From Acanthacorydalis orientalis (lineage: Eukaryota; Arthropoda; Insecta; Megaloptera; Corydalidae), in assembly GCA_034766995.1 (NCBI GenBank), contig CM068315.1:4465236-4529235 (forward strand): DNA of 64,000 nucleotides. Reading direction: 5' to 3'. This document shows positions 52,983-64,000 of the stretch, in pieces (the first letter of the stretch is position 1; every line of letters begins with the position of its first letter). Under the pieces are notes generated by a model. The model did no database searches. It saw only the letters and a program-made list of their open reading frames with translations, and was not told the DNA's origin. The translations under genes were made by a program, and so were the position numbers.

Positions 52983-53048
52983 GTATATATATACACAGAC
53001 ACATACATATATGTATGTATATATATATATATGTTTATATATATATAG
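52932..53048. repeat. Composite (CA)n(TA)n array
   Basis: acacacacacaca then broken TA runs with catacatatatgtatg. Confidence 0.96.
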
Positions 53049-54259
53049 TCTGATTTGTAAAAAATTCAAGGAAATCTGACGAATAATCACAGCATATTAT
53101 AAAGGCCCCAAACGTAAACGAACATAACATAAAACTCGACTTGAAATAAACCAAAAAGAACAAATCTGCAAATAGTTGCGCATGTATTCACACATTCTAC
53201 GAATAATTAAACATCAAACGTCGTAGCTGCTCTATATTACAATTATATAAATCCGATTTACTTGTACCCAATTCTAAAGTTATTTCGTTCGTTTTAATTT
53301 TCTTCTCTATTTTTTAAACAGTTATATAACTGCTATTTCGAACTAACCCTACTGCTGTTTATAACAACTTCAATCGATCCATATGTTCTGTATATACGAA
53401 ACAACACTTATTATTTATTAATAGATACAAAAAAAAAACATCGGCCCGTGAAACGTACGCTATTCAACCTATGCATATTTTAACAGTCACAAAAATACCA
53501 AAGACACAATTCAATGGAATTCCTATTAAATCAACGTCGATTATTGGTTCAGAAATATTCAACATATACGACGTTGTGTTTCTGGCATCTTTACAGACTT
53601 ATTTTTGAACTGAAACGCAGCAATTACTGAATTCAGTTTCGTTTTATAATAATATAATAAGAATCAAATCCGTGATTGTTGTTTGTTATGTAACAGCACG
53701 GAAATATCTTCTTCTGAATATTTATGTGTGTGTGTGGTGTGTGATATTTTAGGTACGAATGTGTTATTAAGAGAAAGATGTTGATTATGATGATGAGCCA
53801 AACCTACTTACACGTTTTTAAATTTTGCTCCGGGCATTATTTTATGAATGTGAAAGACACACACAAGTTCATTGATCGGACTACATTCTATACGGGCATA
53901 ACATTTTTGTTTATATCCGAATAATTTCGTTAACGATGTCAACTGGTGTTTTAATTTGAATAACTAGTATTTTATTCTTTTTGTATTTTTCCCGCTATAT
54001 GTGCATTTATTTCTCTTACTGTAATTATGTACATCTTTTAGTATTCGTCGGTCATAAAAAAGTTTCAGGCTTTGAAATGCATCGCTTTTAGTTTATAGTA
54101 ATTAAAGTAACAAGACTGAAATAAACCTATGTTTTGTTTATTTAACATGAATAAGCTTTCAGAATGTTTGATACATTTTTCATGTTACTCATGTGGTTAC
54201 TCATGGCATTAACAATGGATTTTATTAATAAACGTTTTTACTAATTTTTGCCTTTTTCA

Positions 54260-54264
54260 GTGTG

Positions 54265-54296
<32 letters not shown>

Positions 54297-54340
54297 TATA
54301 CGCTTAAGAATATATTTACACACACACACACACACATACA
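54260..54340. repeat. Palindromic (TG)n(TA)n(CA)n array
   Basis: tgtgtatata mirrored by tatatacacacaca, then a second CA run. Confidence 0.95.
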
Positions 54341-54791
54341 TTACCCGAACTCAAAATCTTGACATTAATTTGCATATCCTCTCATTATTATTAAAAAAGT
54401 TTTGTTGAAAATGAGTGAATTAAAGAGAATGACAAAATATTTGTTATTGACATATCTTCATTTACTTTCAAATTATAGGATAGCTTAATTTGTTCGATAT
54501 AGTGGTTGTCAAGTATGTTTTCTTTAAAATGGTTACACTGAAAACTTCTGCAAAGTTTAAAGAAATGAATGAACAACTGATACCCTGTGTTAAATTATTG
54601 TTTGTAGTAATGTATAATTTTTTATTCGATGAAAAGTATGTCCTGAAATTCATACACTATTAATCAAGGCATCGATTAGTTTGAAAATAAGTTTTTTTAA
54701 AAGAAAATTATTATCGACTTAATTGGAAAAATGCACAATTTGGAATTTAATAATAGTAATCTTTTTCCTTCCTTATTTTCATTTAACATAC

Positions 54792-54794
<3 letters not shown>

Positions 54795-54860
<66 letters not shown>
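54795..54860. repeat. (TA)n microsatellite
   Basis: 66 bp TA run. Confidence 0.97.
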
Positions 54861-54861
<1 letters not shown>

Positions 54862-56333
54862 GAATATAAAGTAAATGGAAACACCTAGAAAAATTTTATT
54901 TAACACTTCAGTTTTATAATAATTTATAAATATTATTTTTATTAATTAGCTGATACAACGAATGCAATAATAAATTGAATGTTCAATTACATATGAGTAT
55001 TTATTTATTGTTTAAGTATTTGTGTTTATATATTTTTATAAAATTAATTATTTTTTTTTTACTAACTGAAAGTATTAACTGTAAAATGAAGTATTAGAAT
55101 AATTTGTATAATATTAGAGATCATTTAGAAGAGAAGAAGAATATTAGTTACAAACTTTATTGATTGATAATTAAAACAATGTAAAAAAAATATACTAATG
55201 TATCAATCCTAGCAAATTACTTAAGACGCTATTCAATTTCACATGTGTACGGAAATCACGTTTTAAAATATAAAGATATAATCAGTTGCTTATTGTTATA
55301 TACTTGAACTGAAAACAATTCAAATATCTATTTAGTCTCAACCAAAAATTGTATTCCTTCGTGAAAGTCAATTTAGTAATTCTTATTTATAGATTTTACA
55401 GCTTTCCTGTTATATAGTTAGTTCTTATAAAATGAAATATCCGAAATATTATTTTTAACGTTATGTTATTACTTATTATTCTCAGAAATGTTTACTGTCT
55501 AAAGAAGATGCTTTAAAGTAATTTCAAAATAGACAATTGTGGCCTTCGGTACTTCCAAATTACTACTGACATTCTGTTTAAACTTGTATTTGTTAATTTT
55601 CTCTGAATTATTTTTTCATGAGTAGTCTGTTATCCTTCGAGGTTATAACTTGTTACTAAGAATTTTATTGCACATATTGAGTATGTAAGTGGTTGTGATG
55701 TATATGCAAGACATACAATTTTATGTTTTCATAAGAAATGTAAAAGAGATTTTGTTTTGTTCACGCAGAGCTTGTAATAAACATTTATAACGTTCTTCAG
55801 CGTTAATTTCATTCTCTCCATTTAAACCTTCCTTTTTGTGATGTCTTTCGATACTATCTCGTAAATTTAAACTCTTATGGATTATTTTTTCTCATTACCA
55901 GCTCATTAAAATGTATATTATACACCACCTCCTTTATATATGAATATATACAGGTAAACTAATACATAAACTTAAAAGTTGCTTGTAAGAGACTCATAAA
56001 CAGCTGTTATTTTAATTTCATGTATGTATTTTTAATTTCATAGCGTTTAATAAACTTGAATATTTACATAATGACGTACAAGATTTACATGAAACGTATA
56101 AAACTAATAAAAGTTATTTATATTAATTACATAATCTGAATATAAGTTATTTATATGCAAGTCGACAGTTATGTCTTTTAATAGGAAGACGTCTAATCAC
56201 TATTTAATGTTTTATTAATTAAAAAACACGGATATTGAATAATTTTAAATAAAATTATGAGCGTTCATTATCACTTTTTCTTATAAAATTATCAGTAATT
56301 GAATCAATTTCATTCAGTTATTTAATGGAGTAC

Positions 56334-56338
<5 letters not shown>

Positions 56339-56418
<80 letters not shown>
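56339..56418. repeat. (TA)n microsatellite
   Basis: 80 bp TA run. Confidence 0.97.
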
Positions 56419-56422
<4 letters not shown>

Positions 56423-56939
56423 TGAAGTTAATTACCAGTTAGTAAATTAATTGAAACATGTATCAAACTCAAATTTGAGCTTTTAGTTGTATTTAATGTA
56501 ATATTTAATAACACCTATGAAGCAATGATAACTATTATGAATTTTTGTGTTTATCAACTTGTAATATATTGTCAGGGAGTTGTGGCTTAAAAAACGAAAC
56601 GTGATTTTAAGTGAACTAAAGGTTTATCGTTGTATAAAAATATGCTGATAAATAATACAGGGCACGAATAAGTGGCGTGGTTGTTTGCTTGCTGCTGTGT
56701 TGAGGACTGACTGTTCCCGGGTACGCTATGGCGTTGACGAGATCCTCTATATGTGGCATCAATCATCAAATATGTTAACAACCATACCCTTCATCGTTTG
56801 ACTTTGTACACTACCACTGATTTTGTTCACTATATCGATCTTTTAGATCAATATTCTTCACATGTATAAATTGTTAAGTCTGGATGCAAAATAAATATAG
56901 AAATTTTACCAGGATTCAAAAAAATAACTTTTCTTTGGT

Positions 56940-56971
56940 GTATGTATATATGTATGTACGTGTGTGTGTGC

Positions 56972-57019
<48 letters not shown>

Positions 57020-57020
57020 T
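56940..57020. repeat. Palindromic (TG)n(TA)n(CA)n array
   Basis: gtgtgtgtgctgtgtgtgt, TA run, then acacacacacat. Confidence 0.96.
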
Positions 57021-57419
57021 TATTTCACGTCTTGCAATTTCTTCAGTCATTTCAGTCGACTTAAATCTGTCAATTCAGTACAATAATAAACGTACAACCA
57101 TTTAAAAAAGTGGATATTATGTGACTATAAATGTTTTATTCGTGTTTCATCATATCTTGATATAGTAAATTTACGCAATAATCACGAGTTTAGATTGTGA
57201 ATTGAAAAAATGCGTTTCTATTAAAAAATTGATCGTTTTTAATCCTTTTAACCGTATCAATGATCAGTTTATTGTCAGTGTTTTTTTTTTTTATAGGATT
57301 AGTATTTGAAATAATCTCCTTAAAGGATTTAACCAAAAAATTCTATTGTATTGTTTTCATTTTTTGCACAATGTTTCGTTACTTATCGTATATCTTCAAG
57401 TATTTATTATTTTTATATG

Positions 57420-58203
57420 TAGGGTTATCCCATAAGTAATGCGGTATCTTCATGTAGGGGAAAATGGATGATGTAATACTTTGCAATTATTGCAATAACG
57501 TATCAGGTGCATAAACTGCTCAATTGTAAGTAATATTTTCTTAGACTTATTGTGGAAGATTAACAGTGGTCACGCAAATTTACAAGAAAAAATATTAGTT
57601 ATCAGTGGAAGTGTCAAAAGAGTATATTAGGAATATTTTACTTTGGGAGTTTCGTCAGGGCCACAACGTTACAACTGCAGTGAAGAAAATGTGTGAAATT
57701 TATGGTTCAGATGTTATTAGTCGTAGCCAATAACAAAGACGATTTCAACGATTTCGGTCCGAGAACTACAGCCTGGAAGACGAGGAAAAGTCAGGACGTT
57801 CTCAAGCATTATCCAACAGAAAAGGCATAATTTTTCACAACGATAACGCCCGACCTTGTATAGCACGTGAAACCTTCCATAAACTGAGTTAATTTGAATG
57901 GGAACTTATGACTCTTCCAGCATGCTCTCTTGACCTAACATCATCGGATTATCATCTGTTCCGCAGTTTGCAAAATCAGATCGATGGAAAACTGCTTAAT
58001 GTAGTGAGTGATGTCCGAAGGAAGCCCGACACTTTTTTTAATGCAAAGCCTAATATTTTATCGTCAGGGTAATAAAAATTTAAGGTTAAGAAAGGAAGAG
58101 GCTGTAAATAATAACGGAAAATATATTTTGGATCAAAATTAAAATATCAATTTTTTACTGTTTTAAACTTATTGTAAAAAAACCGCATTACTTTCATGTT
58201 TAA
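57420..58203 (+). mobile_element. Internally deleted mariner (784 bp)
   Basis: The left end is agggttatcccataagtaat followed by gcggta; the right end is accgcattactttcatgttt. The plus strand encodes the N-terminal part EYIRNILLWEFRQGHNVTTA with RRFQRFRSENYSLEDEEKSG, then jumps to the C-terminal catalytic part KGIIFHNDNARPCIARETFH (the HDNARPH motif with the second Asp) and SLDLTSSDYHLFRSLQN. The middle with the first Asp is deleted. Stops at the HTH and elsewhere make it inactive. Confidence 0.88.
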
Positions 58204-58670
58204 TATTGTACATTGTACATTGGAATCCACTTTACTTGTTAAGACATCTTCAATAAATGAGATGTCAAATCGATTAAAATTTACGAAAAATTAAAAAAAA
58301 ATCTCTTTAGCCCCTGTTGTTTTTAAAGAGAAACAAGTTCAGTATCATTGATTATTCAGATAAAATATATCACATTGTTTCAAGTCTTGTAAAACTTACA
58401 TTTAAGACCAAAAAGAGATGAAAAATACAAACGATGACAAATGAGATCTAAATTAAATCCCTATGGTATCACGGAACCATTCTTAATATTTACTTTTTTT
58501 ATACAAATTCTACATTATCGCGGCGATAAGAAGAACGTGCCAGGTTTTACATTCTTTTGCTTACTTTTATTTCAACATTTCCATAATTCCCTACAGTATA
58601 ATTAATGATATATCACAAGTACAATACGAATATCGTAAATTTACATTTCATATTTCACTCGAGTATTCTC

Positions 58671-58671
<1 letters not shown>

Positions 58672-58731
<60 letters not shown>
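58672..58731. repeat. (TA)n microsatellite
   Basis: 60 bp TA run. Confidence 0.97.
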
Positions 58732-58736
<5 letters not shown>

Positions 58737-61040
58737 TGTAGCATGTTTCATATTTATGACACTCAAGTGATTACTATATTTAATTAATTAACGGTAGTTG
58801 TTTTTCGCTGTGAAACTTGAGCTCGAGTCAGTATTAATTTTAATCCTTAATGAATTAAAATTTAATTTAAAAATGTAATCGAATGTGAGTAATTACGAAA
58901 AAAATAAGGATCATTAATTTTCCTTCAGTATATTTCAACGAATACTTATTTGAAAACAATTTTAAATTCTAAATTAATGAACGTTTCGTAAAGTATAACT
59001 AATTGCAGTATTTAATTGGTTTTTAGCGTATCGATTTATTTAATTATAAGCATATCTATAGATATGTCTGCGGAACACTGTTTCCATTTGTTAATTAGAA
59101 TTTTAAAAATAATTACTAATATTTCCATAATGTTAATGTGAATAAATTTCATGTACTTCAGTGTAAATATATTTTCTAATTATGTTTCGTTAGCCACACA
59201 GACATAACATTACCATTAACCTTTATCGATCCTTTCCGTAATGAAGGTCCTTCTATAAACTAATCTTGTACTTATTTTAATTTACATTTCTATTCTATAA
59301 AGCCAGTGTATGATACCTATTGTTATTTATATTTTCTCTCTTCTTTACATTTTTATTTTTCACATATCAACGGAAAAACGTAAGAGAATACTATCTGTAA
59401 CATAGCTTTGTACGCTTTGCGTTTTTATAGAATATTTTATTTCCAATCTACAAAACATGAACATTTATGCGTATATGTACATATTTTCACTCTTTCGGAT
59501 GCCAAGTTGATGTATTGTAGCAGGTATGAGATTTGTTCAGAAATGGCGTTATATTCTATTCGTCTAGAGAAGTGTATATCACCCCTGAGGACAATAAAAA
59601 AATGTATTCGGTTCACAAACTAGACGATATTACACATGTATGTATTCTTTCTTTAGTTTGCATCGGAATATATATATCATGATTTTTGTTGAATTTCACA
59701 CAGAAGTTGAGATTTAAGAGTTCTTTTTTATTAGATTTTTTAAATATACAGAAAATGTTTAAAAACTATCAAGAATGTAAATTTTAAGTTTATAAATTAA
59801 ATATATTTATTTAGAAAAATGTTTTAGGTATTTTATATGATTATTTTTGAATGAAACGTAGCTGAATGAATATACTAATATATTTGATTATTGGTTTAAT
59901 ATTTTCGATATATTAATTTTTTCAGTGAGAAATTTCCTCACATCTTAATTGATTTACTTTTAATAGCACCTGAAGTAAAACAGAATTAAGTACTATCTTT
60001 TTCACTCTTTGTATATGACAGTGACGGTTTTAAAACTTGTGCGTATGAATATAAAAATAGCTTAAATAACATGAGGGTTGTAAATTTCGATAAAAGATAA
60101 AAGAACTGCCTACGGATATAAAGATAAAAGGTACAGACAGTTATGAAAAACGAAAGTTAAGAAGTTTATGTGCAACATGAGTATATTATGTTTATTGCAC
60201 TGTAGTGAGTAATAAAACTATTGAATTTAATTTTAATATATACTGGTCACGATATAATAAAACGAGTAGGTTTTAAATATGATAATCCACGGTATAAACA
60301 AGTCTAGAAATACACATCTATTTTAAGGCAGCGCAATGTCACATAAACTTCATGTATTAGCAATGCAGTATTGCAAAACAGAAGAATATACTACAGTATT
60401 TCATATTATATAGGTATTAATAAATAAAATCGTGTTTATTTATGTATTTACTTTTATTGCGATGGGGAGATATGCAGTTTTTTTTATATGAAATACTCAT
60501 CACATAGAAATTATAAATCGTTATTTATAGAAGTTTTAAGTGAAAACGTTAATCAATTCGATTACATTATTTCTGTGCTTTATGTTATCTTCAAATTATA
60601 TTTTTATGAGAATAAAATTAATTTTAATGAGTCAAGCGTAACATTTTTATAACATATATTTAAATCAAAAAATCCCCTTTTATTCACTTGAAGTTAATTA
60701 TATGTGTAAAATTTAATCTTAATAAAATTCTGGCACTGTGGCTAAATTTCCATAAATAAATGGTTCATTCGCCCTACAAAAACCACATTTTTTTCTAATC
60801 AAAAATATTCAATAATTGATAAATGATTGTTTTGTTAAATAAATGTTAAAACCCTCAAACTGCTTGATTTTATCCTTTACTTAAAAAAATGTTGAAAAAT
60901 GCTCAATGTTCCAGGACCTAGACCGAGAAGGGCTCTTAAAGCAAGAGAGTAAAAGGAAATAAAAGTATTTCTACTTAGGATCTTGACTTAGACATTTAAT
61001 TGCAAATAAGCAACACTTGCACAGTTATTTAGTAAATATT

Positions 61041-61115
61041 TTGTTGGTGGAGAAATAATTACCGTTTATGACCTTCAAATATTTCAAAACCGCAATTATT
61101 TCCCTATCGACCTAA
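61041..61115. mobile_element. 75-bp mini-mariner (terminal repeats almost back to back)
   Basis: The left end ttgttggtggagaaataatt and right end aaccgcaattatttccctat with cgacctaa are the same inverted repeats as those bounding 2419-2975 and 34629-35194. Only about 20 bases separate them. It lacks all coding sequence. Confidence 0.75.
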
Positions 61116-61252
61116 TGAATAATAACATTGCACAATACTGAAAATTTTGTAACTATGTTTTTTTAAATCTGTTAATTGCATTTAAAAAAAATCTGGTTAA
61201 TTGATTTAGAAAAACATATCTTCTATAGTAATTTTGGTGCTGGTCGCCCTTT

Positions 61253-61397
61253 TTAGTCACTTGTGCTTCTATGTTCGACTACTAGTATCGACATATGTGC
61301 CTTATTTAGATAGATTTTAAATAAGATTTATTCAAAAATTATTCTTGATGGCACAGCTATTAAAACTACTAGTAGAGAACAGAAACTCGATTGGTCT
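61253..61397. repeat. Foldback element, about 145 bp
   Basis: Arms include gttcgactactagtatcgac on the left and ctactagtagagaacagaaa then ctcgattggtcta on the right, loosely inverted around atagattttaaataagattt. The right arm resembles that of 18807-19012. Confidence 0.55.
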
Positions 61398-61591
61398 AAA
61401 GATGAAGATCACAAGGAAAATTCATCAACGATTTGGCGAGCATAAAAATTCCGAATTATAATTTTAAAGTAATTCTTTTGTAAAAAAAAATATATAGATT
61501 GATCATAAAATAAATTTCCTGAAACTAGCAAAAAAATATTCATATTTCATGTCTATAGAATACAGAAAAACTATTATAATAAGTTATTATA

Positions 61592-61825
61592 TTAGGTGTA
61601 CAAATTAATTCGGTGCCTGTTTTATAGAAAATGAAAGTTTAGAAAAAAATAGAATACGTTTCAGTCCTCAAAATATCTCTCATTGTTTTGTATTTCTTTG
61701 CTCTATCTGTTGGGTAAATGACGAACCCTCTGTCAAAAAAAATATGGTAACTTTGAGTCGATGAAATCGTAATACATTTTCAGACCTCTTCCACTGTTTT
61801 AGTATTTTTTGCACGTTTCATTTTT
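61592..61825 (-). mobile_element. Mariner 3' end fragment
   Basis: It starts attaggtgtacaaattaatt then cggtgcc, the best-preserved terminal repeat of this group. The minus strand encodes YDFIDSKLPYFF followed by QRVRHLPNRWSKEIQNNERY, the mariner C-terminal pattern (FIDSK--FF--GI-LP-RW...YF). Broken by stops. Confidence 0.75.
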
Positions 61826-64000
61826 ATTGACTTTTTAATTCTAATGTACTGGAGTAAAAACAGTCAGAAAAAAAATGAAAACCAAGTCGTGTTTTTTTAT
61901 TAAGTTTCCAGATAAAATAAGTTGAGCATAAAAATAGTCATATAAACTATTTACGTTCAAAAGATATACTACTAGATAATAAATATTATGAATCTTTTAA
62001 CATTTTGAAACATGTCAATCTTAGTAATAGACATATGTCTGGAAATTCTTAAACTAATTATCAGCAATAAACTAACACATTTCACAGTGAACATTAGTCT
62101 CAAGAAATATCTTTTTAGGTTGTCAACTGCAGATATAAAATCATTAAAGTACGGGGTATCTTACAACTATTACTAAGAGACCTTAATATTAATTGAACAA
62201 CGATAAAACAGTTCAAGCAACAGTAATCAAGATACAGAGAAATGAATAAAATATGTGAATGTTTTCAATAGCGTTTAACTGATTTGCTAGTTTTTTCTGA
62301 TTTTTTCATGTTTTAATCACTTGATAATAAATCTGTTTTTTATTTAAATTTCATAATTTTGGTACATTTTTTCTAATATGTATATATATCTTCATATTTT
62401 TATAATTTATTTAAATTTATAACCAGTCTAATACATTCAACATACTTACATAAACTTCTTTAAAGTTGTTTCCATACATCGGAGAACATACTCTATAACA
62501 AAACCTTTCTTTCAAATTTCACGATAACATGAAAAAAACGTCCTGTTTGGTTACTCTATCTAATAAATCAGTTGAAATTAGTGCCTTATAACAGATGTAT
62601 TGGTTTATTTTCAGGTCTGGAGGAAGTGAAACGTATCATATGTCATTATATATCCCACACATGTTTAAAGATTGTACACGAAAACAGGGCCACCCCTCTC
62701 TATGTATTTTTAATTTGGGTACGACTGAACTGCAAATACATAAATAAATAAATAGGTACTGAGTCTATCATGACGAATAAACAAGAAACATGTTTACTTT
62801 CATAGGCTGGAGCGCGAGGGTGTGTGTAGTATGTATACATATGTCTGTATTTGATTTTATTTTTTTGAATAGTAGTAGTTTAAAAATACCGTCTTTCATA
62901 TTTTTTAAAAACGTATTTGGTTTTTGATATTGGTTTCCACTGATAAAGTATTCATAAACCGATACATTCATTCACCACATGTTCTCTTATCAAGAGAAGG
63001 TTTATTTAGAAAATAAATGTGTTGGTGTATGAATACAATTTTTCTTTAGAATTTTATCAGCTATTATTGATAACCGTTTCAAAGAACGGAATAGAAACCA
63101 CACATTTAAATATTGTTAATCATCTTGACAAAATACGCAATTATGTCTATTTTTGTTGTTAATATGTTTCGGTACACGTCTAAACCACATTTCCAGGCCA
63201 TGACATTTTCGTCATCGATAGATAAAGTTAATAAAACAATTGTTGGTATGAATATGAATAAAGTTGTTTGTTTTGTATATAGTATAGTTTATAGTTTCAA
63301 CATTTACTCTACTAATAAATAAATTTCCAGCTTACAAAAAATTAAAAATATGTAGTTTTTATATATTTACCAAACTCTATACTGTGTACCGTTATTGGTA
63401 CATGTGGCCTGGTGATGACACTTATTCAAAAACAGTTTTGCATGGAAAGTGTTAAATTAGAATGAATATGATATGACAATCATTTTTATATACTTGACAT
63501 GTATACATATTATATTAGGTTTATTAGAAATTTGCTAATTTCTTTAATTGAAAAAAGTTTTATGATATTGAGTGCAATTATAATTAATATCAGTTTTCAA
63601 TATAATTTTTTTCACTTTTAATAACTATTTGCAGTTTTTAAATGATACCCTGATATCCCAACTCTTTAAAAATATCTAAAGTAATTTATAGGGGACATAA
63701 AGTACTACCATTAATGTAGACATGTTTTTTTTTAAAAAAAAAATACAGCAGGTGAAGTATGTATCAGTTCTGAAAGTTGATCTGACTAATGCCAGCAGAA
63801 TTTAACATCTTTCGGTTTAATGCGGCCATCGATTTTTCTTATTAAATTTATTAAGTTTGATCTGGCGTCTTACATTGAAACTGTATAAGCAACAGTTAAA
63901 AATAATAAATATTTATTGTTTGAACATCTTTAATCAGAAAACATTTTTCATGTTTTTTAAGATGTAAAAAATAATTAATTTGTGAAAATTAAGAATTGCG

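Larger units (their letters stand above)
53049..57419. other. Intergenic, nothing recognised apart from arrays
   Basis: AT-rich DNA with simple arrays at 54260-54340, 54795-54860, 56339-56418 and 56940-57020. A less AT-rich patch at 56570-56790 has a 64-codon minus-strand open frame with no recognisable family. No gene is supported. Confidence 0.7.
58204..64000. other. Intergenic, mostly nothing recognised
   Basis: It contains a TA array (58672-58731), a mini-mariner (61041-61115), a foldback (61253-61397) and a mariner end (61592-61825). Everything else, including 58.8-61.0 and 61.9-64.0 kb, is AT-rich with no coding, RNA or repeat signature I can support. Confidence 0.7.

Noticed and set aside
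56587..56781. Minus-strand frame with GSRQRHSVPGNSQSSTQQQ-like sequence
   Set aside because: No family recognised and no supporting context; kept only as a mention in the intergenic entry.

Overview
This window is AT-rich animal nuclear DNA, most likely from an insect or another arthropod. It has spliced genes with multi-kilobase introns, a eukaryotic intron-containing tRNA, and remnants of mariner, piggyBac-like, hAT-like and non-LTR elements of kinds common in insect genomes. It also has an extreme load of (TA)n microsatellites, more than 50 tracts. The species call is inference; nothing in the sequence fixes the order.

Positions 1-26,000 carry one protein-coding gene on the plus strand. 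It is the selenium-binding protein 1 / methanethiol oxidase gene (SELENBP1), recovered as eight coding exons at 375-541, 4584-4787, 7860-8019, 13210-13516, 13570-13664, 17042-17158, 20032-20371 and 25750-25810. All splice phases agree and give 482 residues in one open frame. Only the first few codons, including the start Met, lie upstream of the window. Seven introns separate the exons. Six are 2.9-5.4 kb and one is only 53 bp. The introns hold an antisense intron-containing tRNA-Ile(UAU) gene (6417-6508), deleted mariners, two TTAA-flanked piggyBac-like MITEs, a 3' fragment of a non-LTR retrotransposon, a deleted DUF4817-type transposase relic, foldback elements and many TA arrays.

Positions 26,000-64,000 contain no gene I can support. 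They hold TA arrays and composite (TG)n(TA)n(GA)n arrays, a nearly full-length but broken mariner (51379-52663), three internally deleted mariners (34629-35194, 57420-58203 and a 75-bp form at 61041-61115), and a hAT-like MITE with an imperfect target duplication (41727-42084). They also hold LINE 3' ends, foldback elements, a 192-bp tandem duplication near 39.7-40.0 kb, and a 0.5-kb inverted duplication at 49132-49632. The long stretches between these are AT-rich and unassigned.

I found no convincing new biological system. The items most worth a second look are the dispersed foldback family (four copies), the shared internal deletion of one mariner subfamily, the association of transposon ends with TA arrays, the 49-kb inverted duplication, and an unexplained coding-like island on the minus strand at 20908-21165.
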